A DNA stretch of 31,995 nt, taken from Saprolegnia diclina VS20 (Eukaryota; Oomycota; Saprolegniomycetes; Saprolegniales; Saprolegniaceae). The stretch lies in NCBI RefSeq assembly GCF_000281045.1, contig NW_008246124.1, positions 152,235-184,229 of the forward strand. Direction: 5' to 3'. Both the position numbers and the translations under genes were made by a program. Of the stretch, positions 9,867 through 17,946 are shown piece by piece (positions within the stretch are counted from its first letter, which is position 1; every line of letters begins with the position of its first letter). The notes under the pieces are model-generated. The model made no database searches and had not been told where the DNA came from. It saw only the letters and a list, made by a program, of their open reading frames with translations.

Positions 9867-10415
9867 TTAGTAATCCCAGCCGCCGCTCGGCACCACGGTG
9901 AGGGGCTGCTGCGGCAGCTCGAGGATCTCAAACACTTCGTCGAGGAGGTCGGCGTCGTCGGCACTCGCTTGGGCCGAGAGGCAGCACCGCCGTTCTTGGG
10001 TCAGGTGCGAGACGAGCGCGGTGAGGTGCGAGACCTGGTCCCCGATCTCATTCATCTCGATCTGGAGCGACGTCGGGCTATGGTCGTCGTCGTCGGCTCG
10101 CTGAACGTAGCGGAGGCGTTCGGGCTGCTCGAGCACAAAGTGCGTGTGGCAAAACTCCCAGTCGCCCGACGCGCTCTTGAAGTTGCGGAAGCCAAATGTG
10201 TGGAGCTGGCGCACGAAGAGCACGAGGTTGCAGTGGCCAAAGTACTGCGGCAGCACCTCGTGGGCGAAGCGGTGGAGGTCGTGGATCACCACCGCGGTCC
10301 CCTCGTGCGTCCAATGGGCAATCGTCACCGGCGCTTGGCAAAAGAGTGCAAACGTCGTGTGGAGGAAGGGGGCGATCGAGAGCTCGAGGCACGTTGGCGA
10401 TGAAGGCGAGAGCAT
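9867..10415 (-). CDS. HSF-2: divergent HSF-like protein
   Basis: A 182-residue, single-exon member with the weakest HSF domain in the array. The domain runs about residues 14-106: PFLHTTFALF, HEGTAVVIHDLHRFAHEVL, and a recognition helix reading NLVLFVRQLHTFGFRNFK. Compared with its ten neighbours it loses the Ser of SFVRQL, changes RQLN to RQLH, changes FYGF to TFGF, and lacks the basic RRK end. The coil is shortened (IGDQVSHLTALVSHLTQ). The C-terminus keeps an acidic hydrophobic motif (LLDEVFEILELP) related to that of HSF-3 to HSF-6. The ATG at 10415 is chosen because the longer frame begins with TTG and a good core promoter lies at 10434-10447. Altered DNA recognition, a non-binding partner, or early decay are all possible; the frame is intact. 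Confidence 0.85.
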   Translation of the reverse strand: MLSPSSPTCLELSIAPFLHTTFALFCQAPVTIAHWTHEGTAVVIHDLHRFAHEVLPQYFGHCNLVLFVRQLHTFGFRNFKSASGDWEFCHTHFVLEQPERLRYVQRADDDDHSPTSLQIEMNEIGDQVSHLTALVSHLTQERRCCLSAQASADDADLLDEVFEILELPQQPLTVVPSGGWDY

Positions 10416-10433
10416 ATTTGTGTGACGCAGAGA

Positions 10434-10447
10434 CAATTGAAGAATGA
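10434..10447 (-). promoter_or_regulatory. Oomycete Inr/FPR core promoter, HSF-2
   Basis: In the gene's direction the site reads TCATTCTTCAATTG, matching 13 of 14 positions of TCATTYYNCAWTTT. It lies about 20-30 bp upstream of the ATG at 10415, which supports that start. A CCAAT (gene sense) is at 10474-10478. Confidence 0.55.
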
Positions 10448-10593
10448 CCGTAGACTGCACCGGCCCGTATTTGATTGGCAAAGCTACTCACGTCCCTCCG
10501 GCCGATGCACCTGTTTTTTGGGGCCGCCACGTCGTCGGCCGTCGATTCAGTTCGTTGCCTTGAAGTTTGTAAGGAAATGACATGGCGTCAATG

Positions 10594-10616
10594 ATTGGCC
10601 AATGGCAAAAGCCAAT
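10594..10616 (-). promoter_or_regulatory. ATTGG-N13-CCAAT element, HSF-2 promoter
   Basis: In the gene's direction this is ATTGG, 13 nt, then CCAAT. The inner end also forms the perfect 10-bp palindrome ATTGGCCAAT at 10594-10603. It lies about 180 bp upstream of the start codon and is a wider-spaced version of the module seen at other array members. Confidence 0.45.
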
Positions 10617-11291
10617 CAGATGCGCGCAACGGTGATTCAGCGAGTGTCGCAAGCCGCATTTTTCCCAGGACACACCTCGCGCACAACGTCATCCCCGCGA
10701 CACAACTTGTCATTTCGGTCAACCGTCGACATGCCAGCCTTGTCTCCATGATCGCTTGAGATAAGAGCGTCGTCACAGACCTCTACTAACCCCAAACTAT
10801 GAAAAGAACTCTTGGCGGTTTGTACTCGTCTCCAGTGACTAATCATGATTAGTACCGGATTTAGGCGCTGTTGGGACTGCCAACACCGCGAGAGATATCG
10901 CGCCAAGGGCTCGAATCGAATAGAGGGATGAGTGATCGCTCCTCGGCGCTCCTTGTCCAGTCGATGCACTGATAGTAGCGGTCGCAACGTTGCCCTAACA
11001 GATTCCCAACAGGGTCCTCGGCTGATATCGCTATCACGGACGTTGTTTATTCGCGTCACGAGGTGAACGGGAAACCTCAAGCACGTCACACCGTTGGGTG
11101 TGTTCAAGCTGATAGCGCGTCGATAGTGCACGGTGGAAAATACATTTTGCGGTACTGGTACACTGTGAGCGCACTTGCGCACTAGCTCGAGGTTGTTGAA
11201 GATAGAATGTGAGCCCCTTGTCATGAGATGGGGCAAGCCGTTTCCACGTCGAGGGTCTGCGGGAACAACAATAAGAGCAATAAGAACATAT

Positions 11292-11972
11292 TCAACAGGT
11301 TATAATTTCGCTGTAGTCTGTCGCATTGACCCTTGACCATGACAAAATATCGAGTACGTCGTCAACCATGCTATAGTCCTCGACCGTCAAAACGCTGACC
11401 ACAGCTCGCCCGACATCAAACGGTTCGAGATCGGCTCTGTCCAGCAACGTAAAGGGAGCTTCGCTACCTTCTCCTTGGGCCCCACCGGGAAAGGAGGTCT
11501 TGTGTGGCTCGTCGAGGCTGGCAATGACCTGCGAGAGCTCTGAGATTTGGCGCGCCGCTTGGTCAAATTGGGTCTGGACAGCCTGGATCTGCCGACGTAG
11601 CGCAACCATCGCAGTCTCGTCCGGCGGTGACGGCTTAGTTGGGCTTGCTACCACCACGGGTGCTGCTTGGTGGCGCTGGATGGTCCGCATGAGCTCTGGC
11701 TTGTGTTGTACGAACGCATCGTGCTGGAACTCCCAGATGACGCCGCTGCCGTCGTCGCGCTTGCACTTGTGGAAGCCGTAAAAGTTGAGCTGCCGCACGA
11801 ACGAGAGAAAGTTGTTGTGCTTGAAGTGGCGCGGGAGGAGCTCGCGCGCAAAGACGTGGGAGTCATGGATCAAGATCGTTGTCCCGTTCCTTGCCCACTC
11901 TGCGAGCTCTCTCGGGGCGCCGGAGAAGAGGATGAAGGTCTTTCGGATGAAGAGAGGTGGTGCTCGGGCCAT
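11292..11972 (-). CDS. HSF-3: HSF-type factor, DDVLDIL subfamily
   Basis: A 226-residue, single-exon protein. The HSF domain is at about residues 6-102 ([42 protein letters not shown]). The wing between GFHKCK and WEF is short, a feature shared with HSF-4, -5 and -6. The coil is at about 124-153 ([19 protein letters not shown]). No strong basic nuclear signal is obvious. At about 202-211 it has the motif [10 protein letters not shown], preceded by an acidic stretch. This hydrophobic/acidic motif resembles the AHA-type activation motifs of plant HSFs, which is an inference by analogy. Confidence 0.92.
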   Translation of the reverse strand: MARAPPLFIRKTFILFSGAPRELAEWARNGTTILIHDSHVFARELLPRHFKHNNFLSFVRQLNFYGFHKCKRDDGSGVIWEFQHDAFVQHKPELMRTIQRHQAAPVVVASPTKPSPPDETAMVALRRQIQAVQTQFDQAARQISELSQVIASLDEPHKTSFPGGAQGEGSEAPFTLLDRADLEPFDVGRAVVSVLTVEDYSMVDDVLDILSWSRVNATDYSEIITC

Positions 11973-12037
11973 GTCCGCCTGCGTTGAAATATTGAGTTAT
12001 GACGACGCCGGGAGATTGTGGACAAAGCCCCTTGGAC

Positions 12038-12091
12038 TGATTATTTGGAATGTTTGGACCGTGATTATTTGGAATGTTTGGACCGTGATTA
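12038..12091. repeat. 24-bp tandem repeat, 2.25 copies, HSF-3 promoter
   Basis: The unit (tgattatttggaatgtttgg then accg) occurs at 12038-12061 and 12062-12085, followed by the first six bases again. Each copy contains GGAAtgTTTG, one base off the HSE dyad nGAAnnTTCn. The repeat begins about 66 bp upstream of the HSF-3 start codon. Confidence 0.85.
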
Positions 12092-12140
12092 GATGCCGAT
12101 GATGAGTCTAAGACCATCATTCGACATGCAAATGTCATTG

Positions 12141-12174
12141 ATTGGCTACTGGAGATCCTATAAGCCAATCCAAT
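12141..12174 (-). promoter_or_regulatory. ATTGG...CCAAT elements, HSF-3 promoter
   Basis: Forward-strand ATTGG at 12141-12145 and CCAAT at 12165-12169 and 12170-12174. In the gene's direction this is two ATTGG, a 19-nt spacer that includes ttatagg, then CCAAT. The spacing is wider than the 10-11 nt of the standard module. Confidence 0.4.
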
Positions 12175-12504
12175 GCGTCTTATTTAACTGTGCGTGTCGC
12201 AGATTGCGTTTCAGCCACACGTATCGTTCGGACGAAGACAAAATGGCATCAATCCCACCGTCTACTACTAATCGTCGCTGCAGTAAACGCCGCTGGCAGA
12301 AGACTGTCGAGTAGTATCATTTGATAATGATTAGTGTGTCTCTGCTGGACTAAAGTTGCATGTATAAAGCTTTGCTCAAAGTCGAAAGAAGCTTCGTTTC
12401 AAAGTATACGTCAAAATGCTGGACGATAGGGTGCTGCTGCACCAGTTATCACGAAGATCACAGTCCGAATCATTCCTTTAATTATATTATACTATTAGTT
12501 GTGT

Positions 12505-13209
12505 TTATACCTCGATCGCAGTGTCCAACGGCGGGTTCACAGGCGCCTGCGACAAAATATCGAGCACGTCGTCCACCATGGCCAAGTCTTCAACCGATAA
12601 GGCTGCCGAATGCCGACCCCAGTGGAGGGGCTCCATATCGTCCGCATCAGTATCGACGCACAAGCGCTTGGCGTCGGCACTGTCCGACTCGGCAGGTCGC
12701 TTTCTTGACACGACCAGCGTTGAAATGACTGCGGTCAACTGCGTCAGCTGCTGCGTAAGGAGCTCAAAGTTGGTTTGCACCGTCGAAATACGCTCGCGGA
12801 GCTCGGCGACGGGCGTCGTTTCGGGTTCGGGTTCGGTGTATTGGTCGGGCACGTCGGTTGTCGGCTGGTTGTGGCGGCGGATGGTGTGCATGAGCTCAGG
12901 CTCGTCCTGCAAGAAGGCTTCGTGCTCAAACTCCCACGCCAGGCTTGTCGGGTCGTCGCGCTTGCACTTGCGAAAGCCGTAAAAGTTGAGCTGCCGCACA
13001 AAGCTCAGAAAGTTGCTGTGGCGAAAGTACTGCGGCAGAAGGTCCCGCGAGAACGCGTACGGGTCGTGGATGAGGATCGTCGACCCGTGGTTGGACCACT
13101 GCGCGATGTGGGCGGGCGCGTCGGTCATGAGCGCGTACGTCTTCTGGATGAACTGCGGTGCAACTTGGGTGCTTGAGAGGGCCGCAGACTTGCGCTTCGG
13201 TGAGATCAT
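12505..13209 (-). CDS. HSF-4: HSF-type factor, DDVLDIL subfamily
   Basis: A 234-residue, single-exon protein. The basic N-terminus (MISPKRKSAA) is followed by the HSF domain at about residues 18-112 ([62 protein letters not shown]). The coil is at about 133-165 (LRERISTVQTNFELLTQQL), then SRKRPAES as a possible nuclear signal. The motif [10 protein letters not shown] lies at about 211-220. The start is the ATG at 13209; the frame extends further upstream but through the promoter elements, and no sister has such an extension. Nearest relatives are HSF-3, HSF-5 and HSF-6. Confidence 0.93.
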   Translation of the reverse strand: MISPKRKSAALSSTQVAPQFIQKTYALMTDAPAHIAQWSNHGSTILIHDPYAFSRDLLPQYFRHSNFLSFVRQLNFYGFRKCKRDDPTSLAWEFEHEAFLQDEPELMHTIRRHNQPTTDVPDQYTEPEPETTPVAELRERISTVQTNFELLTQQLTQLTAVISTLVVSRKRPAESDSADAKRLCVDTDADDMEPLHWGRHSAALSVEDLAMVDDVLDILSQAPVNPPLDTAIEV

Positions 13210-13228
13210 GTTGTGTTGTCGGTATAGA

Positions 13229-13245
13229 GAGAATGGAAAAGTGAG
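13229..13245 (-). promoter_or_regulatory. Inr/FPR-like core promoter, HSF-4
   Basis: In the gene's direction it reads CTCACTTTTCCATTCTC. CTCACTTT fits the Inr form YTCANTYY, and a CATTCT follows in the FPR position. It lies 20-36 bp upstream of the start codon at 13209 and supports that start. Confidence 0.45.
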
Positions 13246-13382
13246 GGCTTCCGACAAGGTCTTTGGACCTCGGAAGATCGCGGTGATGTGATCATGTACG
13301 AAACCTGCGCACGAAATCGGCCATTGATGGCGTAATCCGAGCTTCACTCGAATTCAGTATGGACGCGACCAGCATGCGCAGG

Positions 13383-13403
13383 ATTGGTCCAAAAGGAACC
13401 AAT
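13383..13403 (-). promoter_or_regulatory. ATTGG-N11-CCAAT module, HSF-4 promoter
   Basis: In the gene's direction this is ATTGG-ttccttttgga-CCAAT, both halves intact, 174 bp upstream of the start codon. CCAAT is the recognition core of NF-Y type factors; pairing in inverted orientation at fixed spacing is the notable point. Confidence 0.6.
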
Positions 13404-13690
13404 GAAATCGCGTTGGATAACTCTTCCAACTTGTCCCGGGCCTGATTACGACGACCTGCGAGCGCACAGAAGTTCGTTCCATCCTTGATATCGCGCACCA
13501 TCAGTTTGCCTCATCACACCCGGAACGCAAAATGACGTGGCGCCCCCAGAATGATTTGAAGATCTATAAGCTCCATGTTTACCACCGGCTTCGAGTTGAT
13601 TCGCGGCTGATCTAGACGCATGGGGCATGCAAACTGCTGCCTTAAATACTTTACAGCAAAGCTATTTTACGGGTGGCTGGTGGGCTCAAT

Positions 13691-14353
13691 TCACAACGAC
13701 AAGATGGCAAGGACATCGTCCACCATGGCCAAGTCCTGCGCCGTAAACTCGACGTTGCGAATACGCAGTGGTGGCTGCGCCTGCACCACGTGTACACTAT
13801 TTACCTGCGCGCGCAGGTCCTCCTCGTCGTACTCTCGGACGAGCTCTGCCACGCACTCGCTAAGCTGTGCCACTTGGCCCGAGAGGCGGTCAAAGTGGGC
13901 TTGGACGGCCTGAAGGTTTTGTCGGAGCGTCGCGACCGGGCTCAGCTCGGGCTCGGCCACGTCGGCCACGTCATTGGGCGATGCCGGTGGCGGCGGCGTA
14001 TTGCGCCGAATCGCGTGCATGCGCTCGGGCGCGTCGCGCAGAAAGTGTTCGTGCTGAAACTCCCACGTAAACGCTTCGGCGTCCTCGACCTTGTACTTGT
14101 GGAAGCCGTAAAAATTGAGCTGCCGCACGAACGAGAGGAAATTCCGGTGCTTGAAATAGCGCGGCAACACGTCCCGCGAGAACGCGTACGGGTCGTGGAC
14201 CAAGATTGTCGTGCCGTCGTTGTGCCACTGGGCAATGTGAGCAGGCGCGTGACAGAAGAGCGCGTGGGTCTTTTGAATAAACTGCGGCGCCGTCGCGCGC
14301 TTCGACGACTTGCGCGTCGGCGACAAGAAGGAGGACGAGGCGCGTTGAGTCAT
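13691..14353 (-). CDS. HSF-5: HSF-type factor, DDVLDIL subfamily
   Basis: A 220-residue, single-exon protein. The N-terminus is basic and serine-rich (TRKSSKRA). The HSF domain is at about residues 24-118 ([61 protein letters not shown]). The coil is about 147-180 (LRQNLQAVQAHFDRLSGQV), ending in a charged stretch (REYDEEDLRAQ). The protein ends with MVDDVLAILSL, so the shared C-terminal motif is the very terminus here. The ATG at 14353 is chosen; the frame runs 91 codons further up, but that part crosses the promoter module at 14467-14486. Confidence 0.93.
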   Translation of the reverse strand: MTQRASSSFLSPTRKSSKRATAPQFIQKTHALFCHAPAHIAQWHNDGTTILVHDPYAFSRDVLPRYFKHRNFLSFVRQLNFYGFHKYKVEDAEAFTWEFQHEHFLRDAPERMHAIRRNTPPPPASPNDVADVAEPELSPVATLRQNLQAVQAHFDRLSGQVAQLSECVAELVREYDEEDLRAQVNSVHVVQAQPPLRIRNVEFTAQDLAMVDDVLAILSL

Positions 14354-14367
14354 CGGCGATGGCCGCG

Positions 14368-14381
14368 GAAATCGCAAATGA
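14368..14381 (-). promoter_or_regulatory. Weak Inr/FPR-like site, HSF-5
   Basis: In the gene's direction it reads TCATTTGCGATTTC, about 11 of 14 positions of the oomycete core promoter, 15-28 bp upstream of the ATG at 14353. Confidence 0.35.
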
Positions 14382-14466
14382 TGCGTGTCGAAGCAAACGC
14401 ACCCGCCACGGTGGACCGATGCCACTAGATACCTTGCGGTTTGTATGGGCGAGATCGCGCCCTTGG

Positions 14467-14486
14467 ATTGGCGCAAAGCAGCCAAT
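14467..14486 (-). promoter_or_regulatory. ATTGG-N10-CCAAT module, HSF-5 promoter
   Basis: In the gene's direction this is ATTGG-ctgctttgcg-CCAAT, 114 bp upstream of the start codon. The spacer is one base shorter than in the other modules. Confidence 0.6.
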
Positions 14487-15124
14487 GCGAGGCGGCGTCT
14501 CCGGCCTGTCGCAGATGATTTGATAAGAGTTGCGCCGTGTCGGGTCTCGGGTAATCGCGGGAACTGGGCAACGGCTCGCCGCCGTGTTGCGTCGACAAGT
14601 GCCCTTTGACGTGGCCGCGTCGACATAGAAGAAAAGGATGTCGCCGCTGAGGAAGCGCCCGCAGCTGCCTCGATTAGCGGTACTTGGACCCGTTGGCATG
14701 AATCCAGTGCTGCATATATGCGTCGAGCTAAGCACTTGGCGACGTGTGCTGCTCGAACAGAGCGAGCTCCACCTCGAGTTCAGGAACCAATGCCGTAGAT
14801 CCGTCCGTCTGGCACCGCCAACTGATCAAGCCTCACGTGGCACGCTAGAAAAGACCGACGACGCCCCACGTCGCGCCAAGTGTCAAAGAAGCTTGGAATG
14901 GGCTGTACTCCGTGGTGACTCTGCCATCATCAGGCAAAAGCCACGCGCCAAAGATGCCAGGTGTATCTCCACAAAGGTCGTCGTGCGCGTGACATGCTTC
15001 GTCCCTAGCATACACGCTGTGCTGCGCTTCCATGAGCACGACAAGGCACGGTAGCAAGTCTTGGCAACAGAGTGCAATAAGCTAAAATAAGATTGGGTCG
15101 ATTAAATTATGGTATGGGATGCGC

Positions 15125-15820
15125 TTAGGCGACTCGGCGGCGACGGATGCACATCCACGTGAGCGGCTTCCACGGCGGCATGACCGTCGGCCGCTCCAGT
15201 GCGTCAAGGACGTCCTCAACCATGTCCATCTCGTCCGCAGAGAAGCTGTCGCTCTTGCCGTCAATGTCCAGCGGCGCCCAGCCAGCTTCTTCGTCGTCGA
15301 CGCGCTTGCGCTTCTTCGGTGCGGCCGGCGGCGCTACGGGCGTTGGCGCTTCGGGCAATGGCGCTTCCGACGACTGCGCCCGTGCGAGAGACGCGACCGC
15401 CGACGTGAGTTGCTTCACCTGCTGCGTGAGCGCATCAAACTGGGTTTGCATGACCGAAATCTCGTGGCGGAGGTCCTCGACCGGGTTTTCCTTCTCGACG
15501 AGTTCGAGGTGCGCCTTGCGCTTGATTTGGCACAGGAGCTCGGGCTGGTCACGCAAGAAGAGGTCGTGGTGGAACTCCCACGACAAGCGCGTCGCAAACT
15601 TGCTCTTGAACTTGCGGAAGCCATAAAAGTTGAGCTGGCGCACGAACGAGAGAAAGTTGTTGTGCTTGAAGTACTTGGGCAAGACGTCGTGGGCGAAGAG
15701 GTGCGGGTCGTGGATCAAGAGCGTCGTGCCCTCGTGCGCCCACTGCGCAATGTGCGTCGGCGCGTCGCAGAAGAGCGCGTGGGCCTTCTGGATGAACTGG
15801 GCGGCGATCGGCGATGTCAT
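15125..15820 (-). CDS. HSF-6: HSF-type factor, DDVLDIL subfamily
   Basis: A 231-residue, single-exon protein. The HSF domain is at about residues 7-103 ([63 protein letters not shown]). The coil is about 117-146 (LRHEISVMQTQFDALTQQV). A clear nuclear-signal-like KKRKR lies at 169-173. The C-terminal motif is MVEDVLDALE at about 200-209, a variant of that in HSF-3 to HSF-5, followed by a basic end (RRRR). An in-frame ATG at 15865 would add 15 residues, but a near-perfect core promoter lies between the two ATGs, so transcripts probably start after 15865. Confidence 0.92.
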   Translation of the reverse strand: MTSPIAAQFIQKAHALFCDAPTHIAQWAHEGTTLLIHDPHLFAHDVLPKYFKHNNFLSFVRQLNFYGFRKFKSKFATRLSWEFHHDLFLRDQPELLCQIKRKAHLELVEKENPVEDLRHEISVMQTQFDALTQQVKQLTSAVASLARAQSSEAPLPEAPTPVAPPAAPKKRKRVDDEEAGWAPLDIDGKSDSFSADEMDMVEDVLDALERPTVMPPWKPLTWMCIRRRRVA

Positions 15821-15844
15821 GGCTGCTGCTGCTTGGAACGGGGC

Positions 15845-15858
15845 AAAAGGCAGAATGA
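15845..15858 (-). promoter_or_regulatory. Oomycete Inr/FPR core promoter, HSF-6
   Basis: In the gene's direction it reads TCATTCTGCCTTTT, 13 of 14 positions of TCATTYYNCAWTTT. It lies downstream of the ATG at 15865 and 25-38 bp upstream of the ATG at 15820, which decides the start in favour of 15820. Confidence 0.55.
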
Positions 15859-15984
15859 ACGCCATTGGCCAACTACCTCATGTCGCAAGCTCGGATGATG
15901 ACTTGATCATCGCGGGGGCAACATCGAACGACGTAACGCTGCCGCACACTTGGCATTTGTATGGGCACATTTTGGCGCGCCAGG

Positions 15985-16005
15985 ATTGGTCAAAAGGGAG
16001 CGAAT
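15985..16005 (-). promoter_or_regulatory. ATTCG-N11-CCAAT module, HSF-6 promoter
   Basis: In the gene's direction this is ATTCG-ctcccttttga-CCAAT; the distal half has one substitution. It lies 165 bp upstream of the start codon. Confidence 0.5.
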
Positions 16006-16518
16006 CCGCGGGCTGGATTTAAAAAGTGGCACGGCGCCTCAAACGAATCACGTCGGATGCCACGACAGGCGATTACGAGGCGGCGGACCAACTGCGTATG
16101 CGGCGCCGAATCTCGTGCACGACTTCATCGACACCACCTGTATATCCCAGCGACTTGTCCATTCTCCTGCACCGGTAGTTTTCAGGCCAAAGCGAACTCT
16201 TTGGTCACCGCAAATCAGCGGCGCCATCGAGATATATTTGGTATCCACCGACATCACTAAAATTTCGCCAGTTTGCAAATTTGCTGATTGCTATGGCCGC
16301 ACGGATTGTGCGTGAGTTTTTTGGACATTTGTAGGACTTGTGCACGACGATTGCGCTACAATTGACCACCGTTTGAACGAGTTATCGCAACGCGTTTGGC
16401 TGATACCGTCGTACAAACTGCAGTGTGATCAACCTGTCGTCAATTGTCGCGCAATCAGTCCTTATTTGCTCGGTGGTAAGATCACTTAGTTCATACAATT
16501 TCTCATTGATTCGCTGTG

Positions 16519-17112
16519 TCAACGCATTCCATATACGTCGTTGTGGTGTGGTCCATCGTCGTCGCTGGAAGGCAATGATGGCTCGGTGGTTTCCTGTTGA
16601 TCGCGCACAAACTCGGAGAGGAGCGACGTGAGTGCTGAGATGCGCGCCACCATGTCTTGGCTGTTCCGCTGCAGCTCCTGCACCTGCATCTGGAGGTCCG
16701 GCAGCGTCTGTGGCGTGGCGTCACTAGTTGGCGGCGGCGCAACGTGCCCGTTGCGGCGGATCGTCGCGACGAGCTCTGGCGCGCTGCGTTGGAAGCGGTC
16801 GTGGATAAACTCCCACGCATATGACGCCTTCTCGGACGGCAGGTGGCTCAGCCCGTCCTCGGGCTTGTACTTGCGAAAGCCGTAAAAATTGAGCTGGCGC
16901 ACAAAGCTCAGAAAATTGCTGTGGTTGAAGTACAAGGGCAAAACATCCAGGGCAAACCGATGTGGGTCCTCGATGCGCACCGTGCGGCCGTCGCGGCCCC
17001 AGTGAGCGACGTGGCGTGGCGTCTCGCTGAAGAGCCGGAAGATTTTCTGCAGAAAGACGGGGCCGAGCACCGGCGCCGCCTCGGCCTTCACGCGCACTCG
17101 CTTCGACGGCAT
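16519..17112 (-). CDS. HSF-7: short HSF-type factor
   Basis: A 197-residue, single-exon protein, the shortest with an intact HSF domain. The basic N-terminus (MPSKRVRVKAE) may act as a nuclear signal. The domain is at about residues 17-121 ([64 protein letters not shown]). The wing is longer than in HSF-3 to HSF-6 (about 18 residues). A coil follows at about 140-170 (LQMQVQELQRNSQDMVARI). The tail is short and acidic (SSDDDGPHHNDVYGMR) and lacks the DDVLDIL motif, so it may have no activation region of its own. The ATG at 17112 is preferred over the in-frame ATG at 17151. Confidence 0.9.
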   Translation of the reverse strand: MPSKRVRVKAEAAPVLGPVFLQKIFRLFSETPRHVAHWGRDGRTVRIEDPHRFALDVLPLYFNHSNFLSFVRQLNFYGFRKYKPEDGLSHLPSEKASYAWEFIHDRFQRSAPELVATIRRNGHVAPPPTSDATPQTLPDLQMQVQELQRNSQDMVARISALTSLLSEFVRDQQETTEPSLPSSDDDGPHHNDVYGMR

Positions 17113-17946
17113 GCGTGTGCGAATGTGCCGGCGCGCGTCCCACAACAACATCTTGCGGCAACCGTGATTGGCTATAAACCCACCAATCCACGACCGCCGT
17201 GATTGTGATCACACGGGAAAATACGAATCCGATTCCGAGGGCCAGAGGCCACTTGGCCGCGCGCGATTGGACCATCGAGCGACGGGACGCTCCATGTCGC
17301 TCGTGCTATTCCCGCCCCAACGGCCACAACCCATAGCTTGCCATCGCACGTCTCGCTGCATAGTGGAGCTATTTCTTGCCTACCTTTGAAATACTTCAAT
17401 GCGCCCACTGAGGCGATTTCTACAAGGGAGCGTATGAGACGGTCATGGATCAGCGCAAGTACGCGTAGCTTCATAAGCAAGCCATCGATGGCTCTGGTCT
17501 AGTAGTTGTTGGGGCAGACGCCTAGAACATTTTTGAGCCGCCGTCGTTCCTCCTGTGCCACTGCTCCTACATGTATGCAGTGCGATCCTCGGGCAGCAGG
17601 CCAAGATTCATATCAGTTCTGATTGGCAGAACGAAAGGGCACAGTGATCAAGAAGCTGCAGGTTCAGTCCTCGATCCTTCCGTCCCAACCAGGAGCTGGT
17701 ACTGGCCGTGCCCCTAGCTACTCGCACGGAGGCTGCATGTTCTGTCAACAGTGGCGCCAGAGGCAAGGAGGACGTGCGAATCTCGTGCTGGGATTCAGAG
17801 GACACGAGGAATGAAAAGATACTGTACATCTTGTTGACATTAGGCGCCTCGTAGTCTTGAGATCGAAGGTACGAAGCAGCGTCAGGCAAGCAGTATAATC
17901 CACGCAGTCGGCGGATGATACACAGGCAGTGGGAACAATAAACTAA
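17113..17946. other. HSF-7 upstream region and gap
   Basis: The CCAAT module of HSF-7 is at 17167-17187. From about 17400 to 17946 I see no gene. Short frames on both strands have no recognisable content. Confidence 0.45.
17167..17187 (-). promoter_or_regulatory. ATTGG-N11-CCAAT module, HSF-7 promoter
   Basis: In the gene's direction this is ATTGG-tgggtttatag-CCAAT, 55 bp upstream of the start codon. The spacer is close to that of HSF-8 (ttggtctatag), suggesting a shared promoter ancestry. Confidence 0.6.

Larger units (their letters stand above)
10416..11291. other. HSF-2 upstream region and unexplained gap
   Basis: The proximal 200 bp is the HSF-2 promoter. Beyond about 10640 there is no recognisable gene. 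The minus-strand frame 10637-11236 (199 codons) has mixed codon usage and no family resemblance I can see. It may be a decayed gene or chance. Confidence 0.35.
11973..12504. other. HSF-3 upstream region
   Basis: This stretch holds a 24-bp tandem repeat (12038-12091) and paired CCAAT elements (12141-12174). From about 12200 to 12504 I see nothing that looks like a gene; it is AT-rich at the HSF-4 end. Confidence 0.5.
13210..13690. other. HSF-4 upstream region
   Basis: This stretch holds the HSF-4 promoter and the 3' side of HSF-5. A 70-codon minus-strand frame at 13292-13501 overlaps the promoter module and is probably chance. No other feature is seen. Confidence 0.5.
14354..15124. other. HSF-5 upstream region and gap
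   Basis: The first 150 bp is the HSF-5 promoter. From about 14640 to 15060 frames exist on both strands (plus 14638-15054, minus 14845-15057), but neither shows a recognisable family. Nothing firm can be assigned. Confidence 0.4.
15821..16518. other. HSF-6 upstream region
   Basis: This stretch holds the HSF-6 promoter (core promoter, CCAAT module). From about 16050 to 16518 short frames occur on both strands without a recognisable family. Confidence 0.4.

Noticed and set aside
10637-11236. 199-codon minus-strand frame between HSF-2 and HSF-3
   Set aside because: It is long for its GC content, but codon usage is unlike the neighbours and nothing is recognised; not called a gene.
13210-13347. 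N-terminal extension of HSF-4 in the same frame
   Set aside because: The extension would run through the core promoter at 13229-13245, has no equivalent in sisters, and starts far from the domain.
13292-13501. 70-codon minus-strand frame upstream of HSF-4
   Set aside because: It reads fairly protein-like, but it overlaps the CCAAT module and has no recognisable family or neighbour support.
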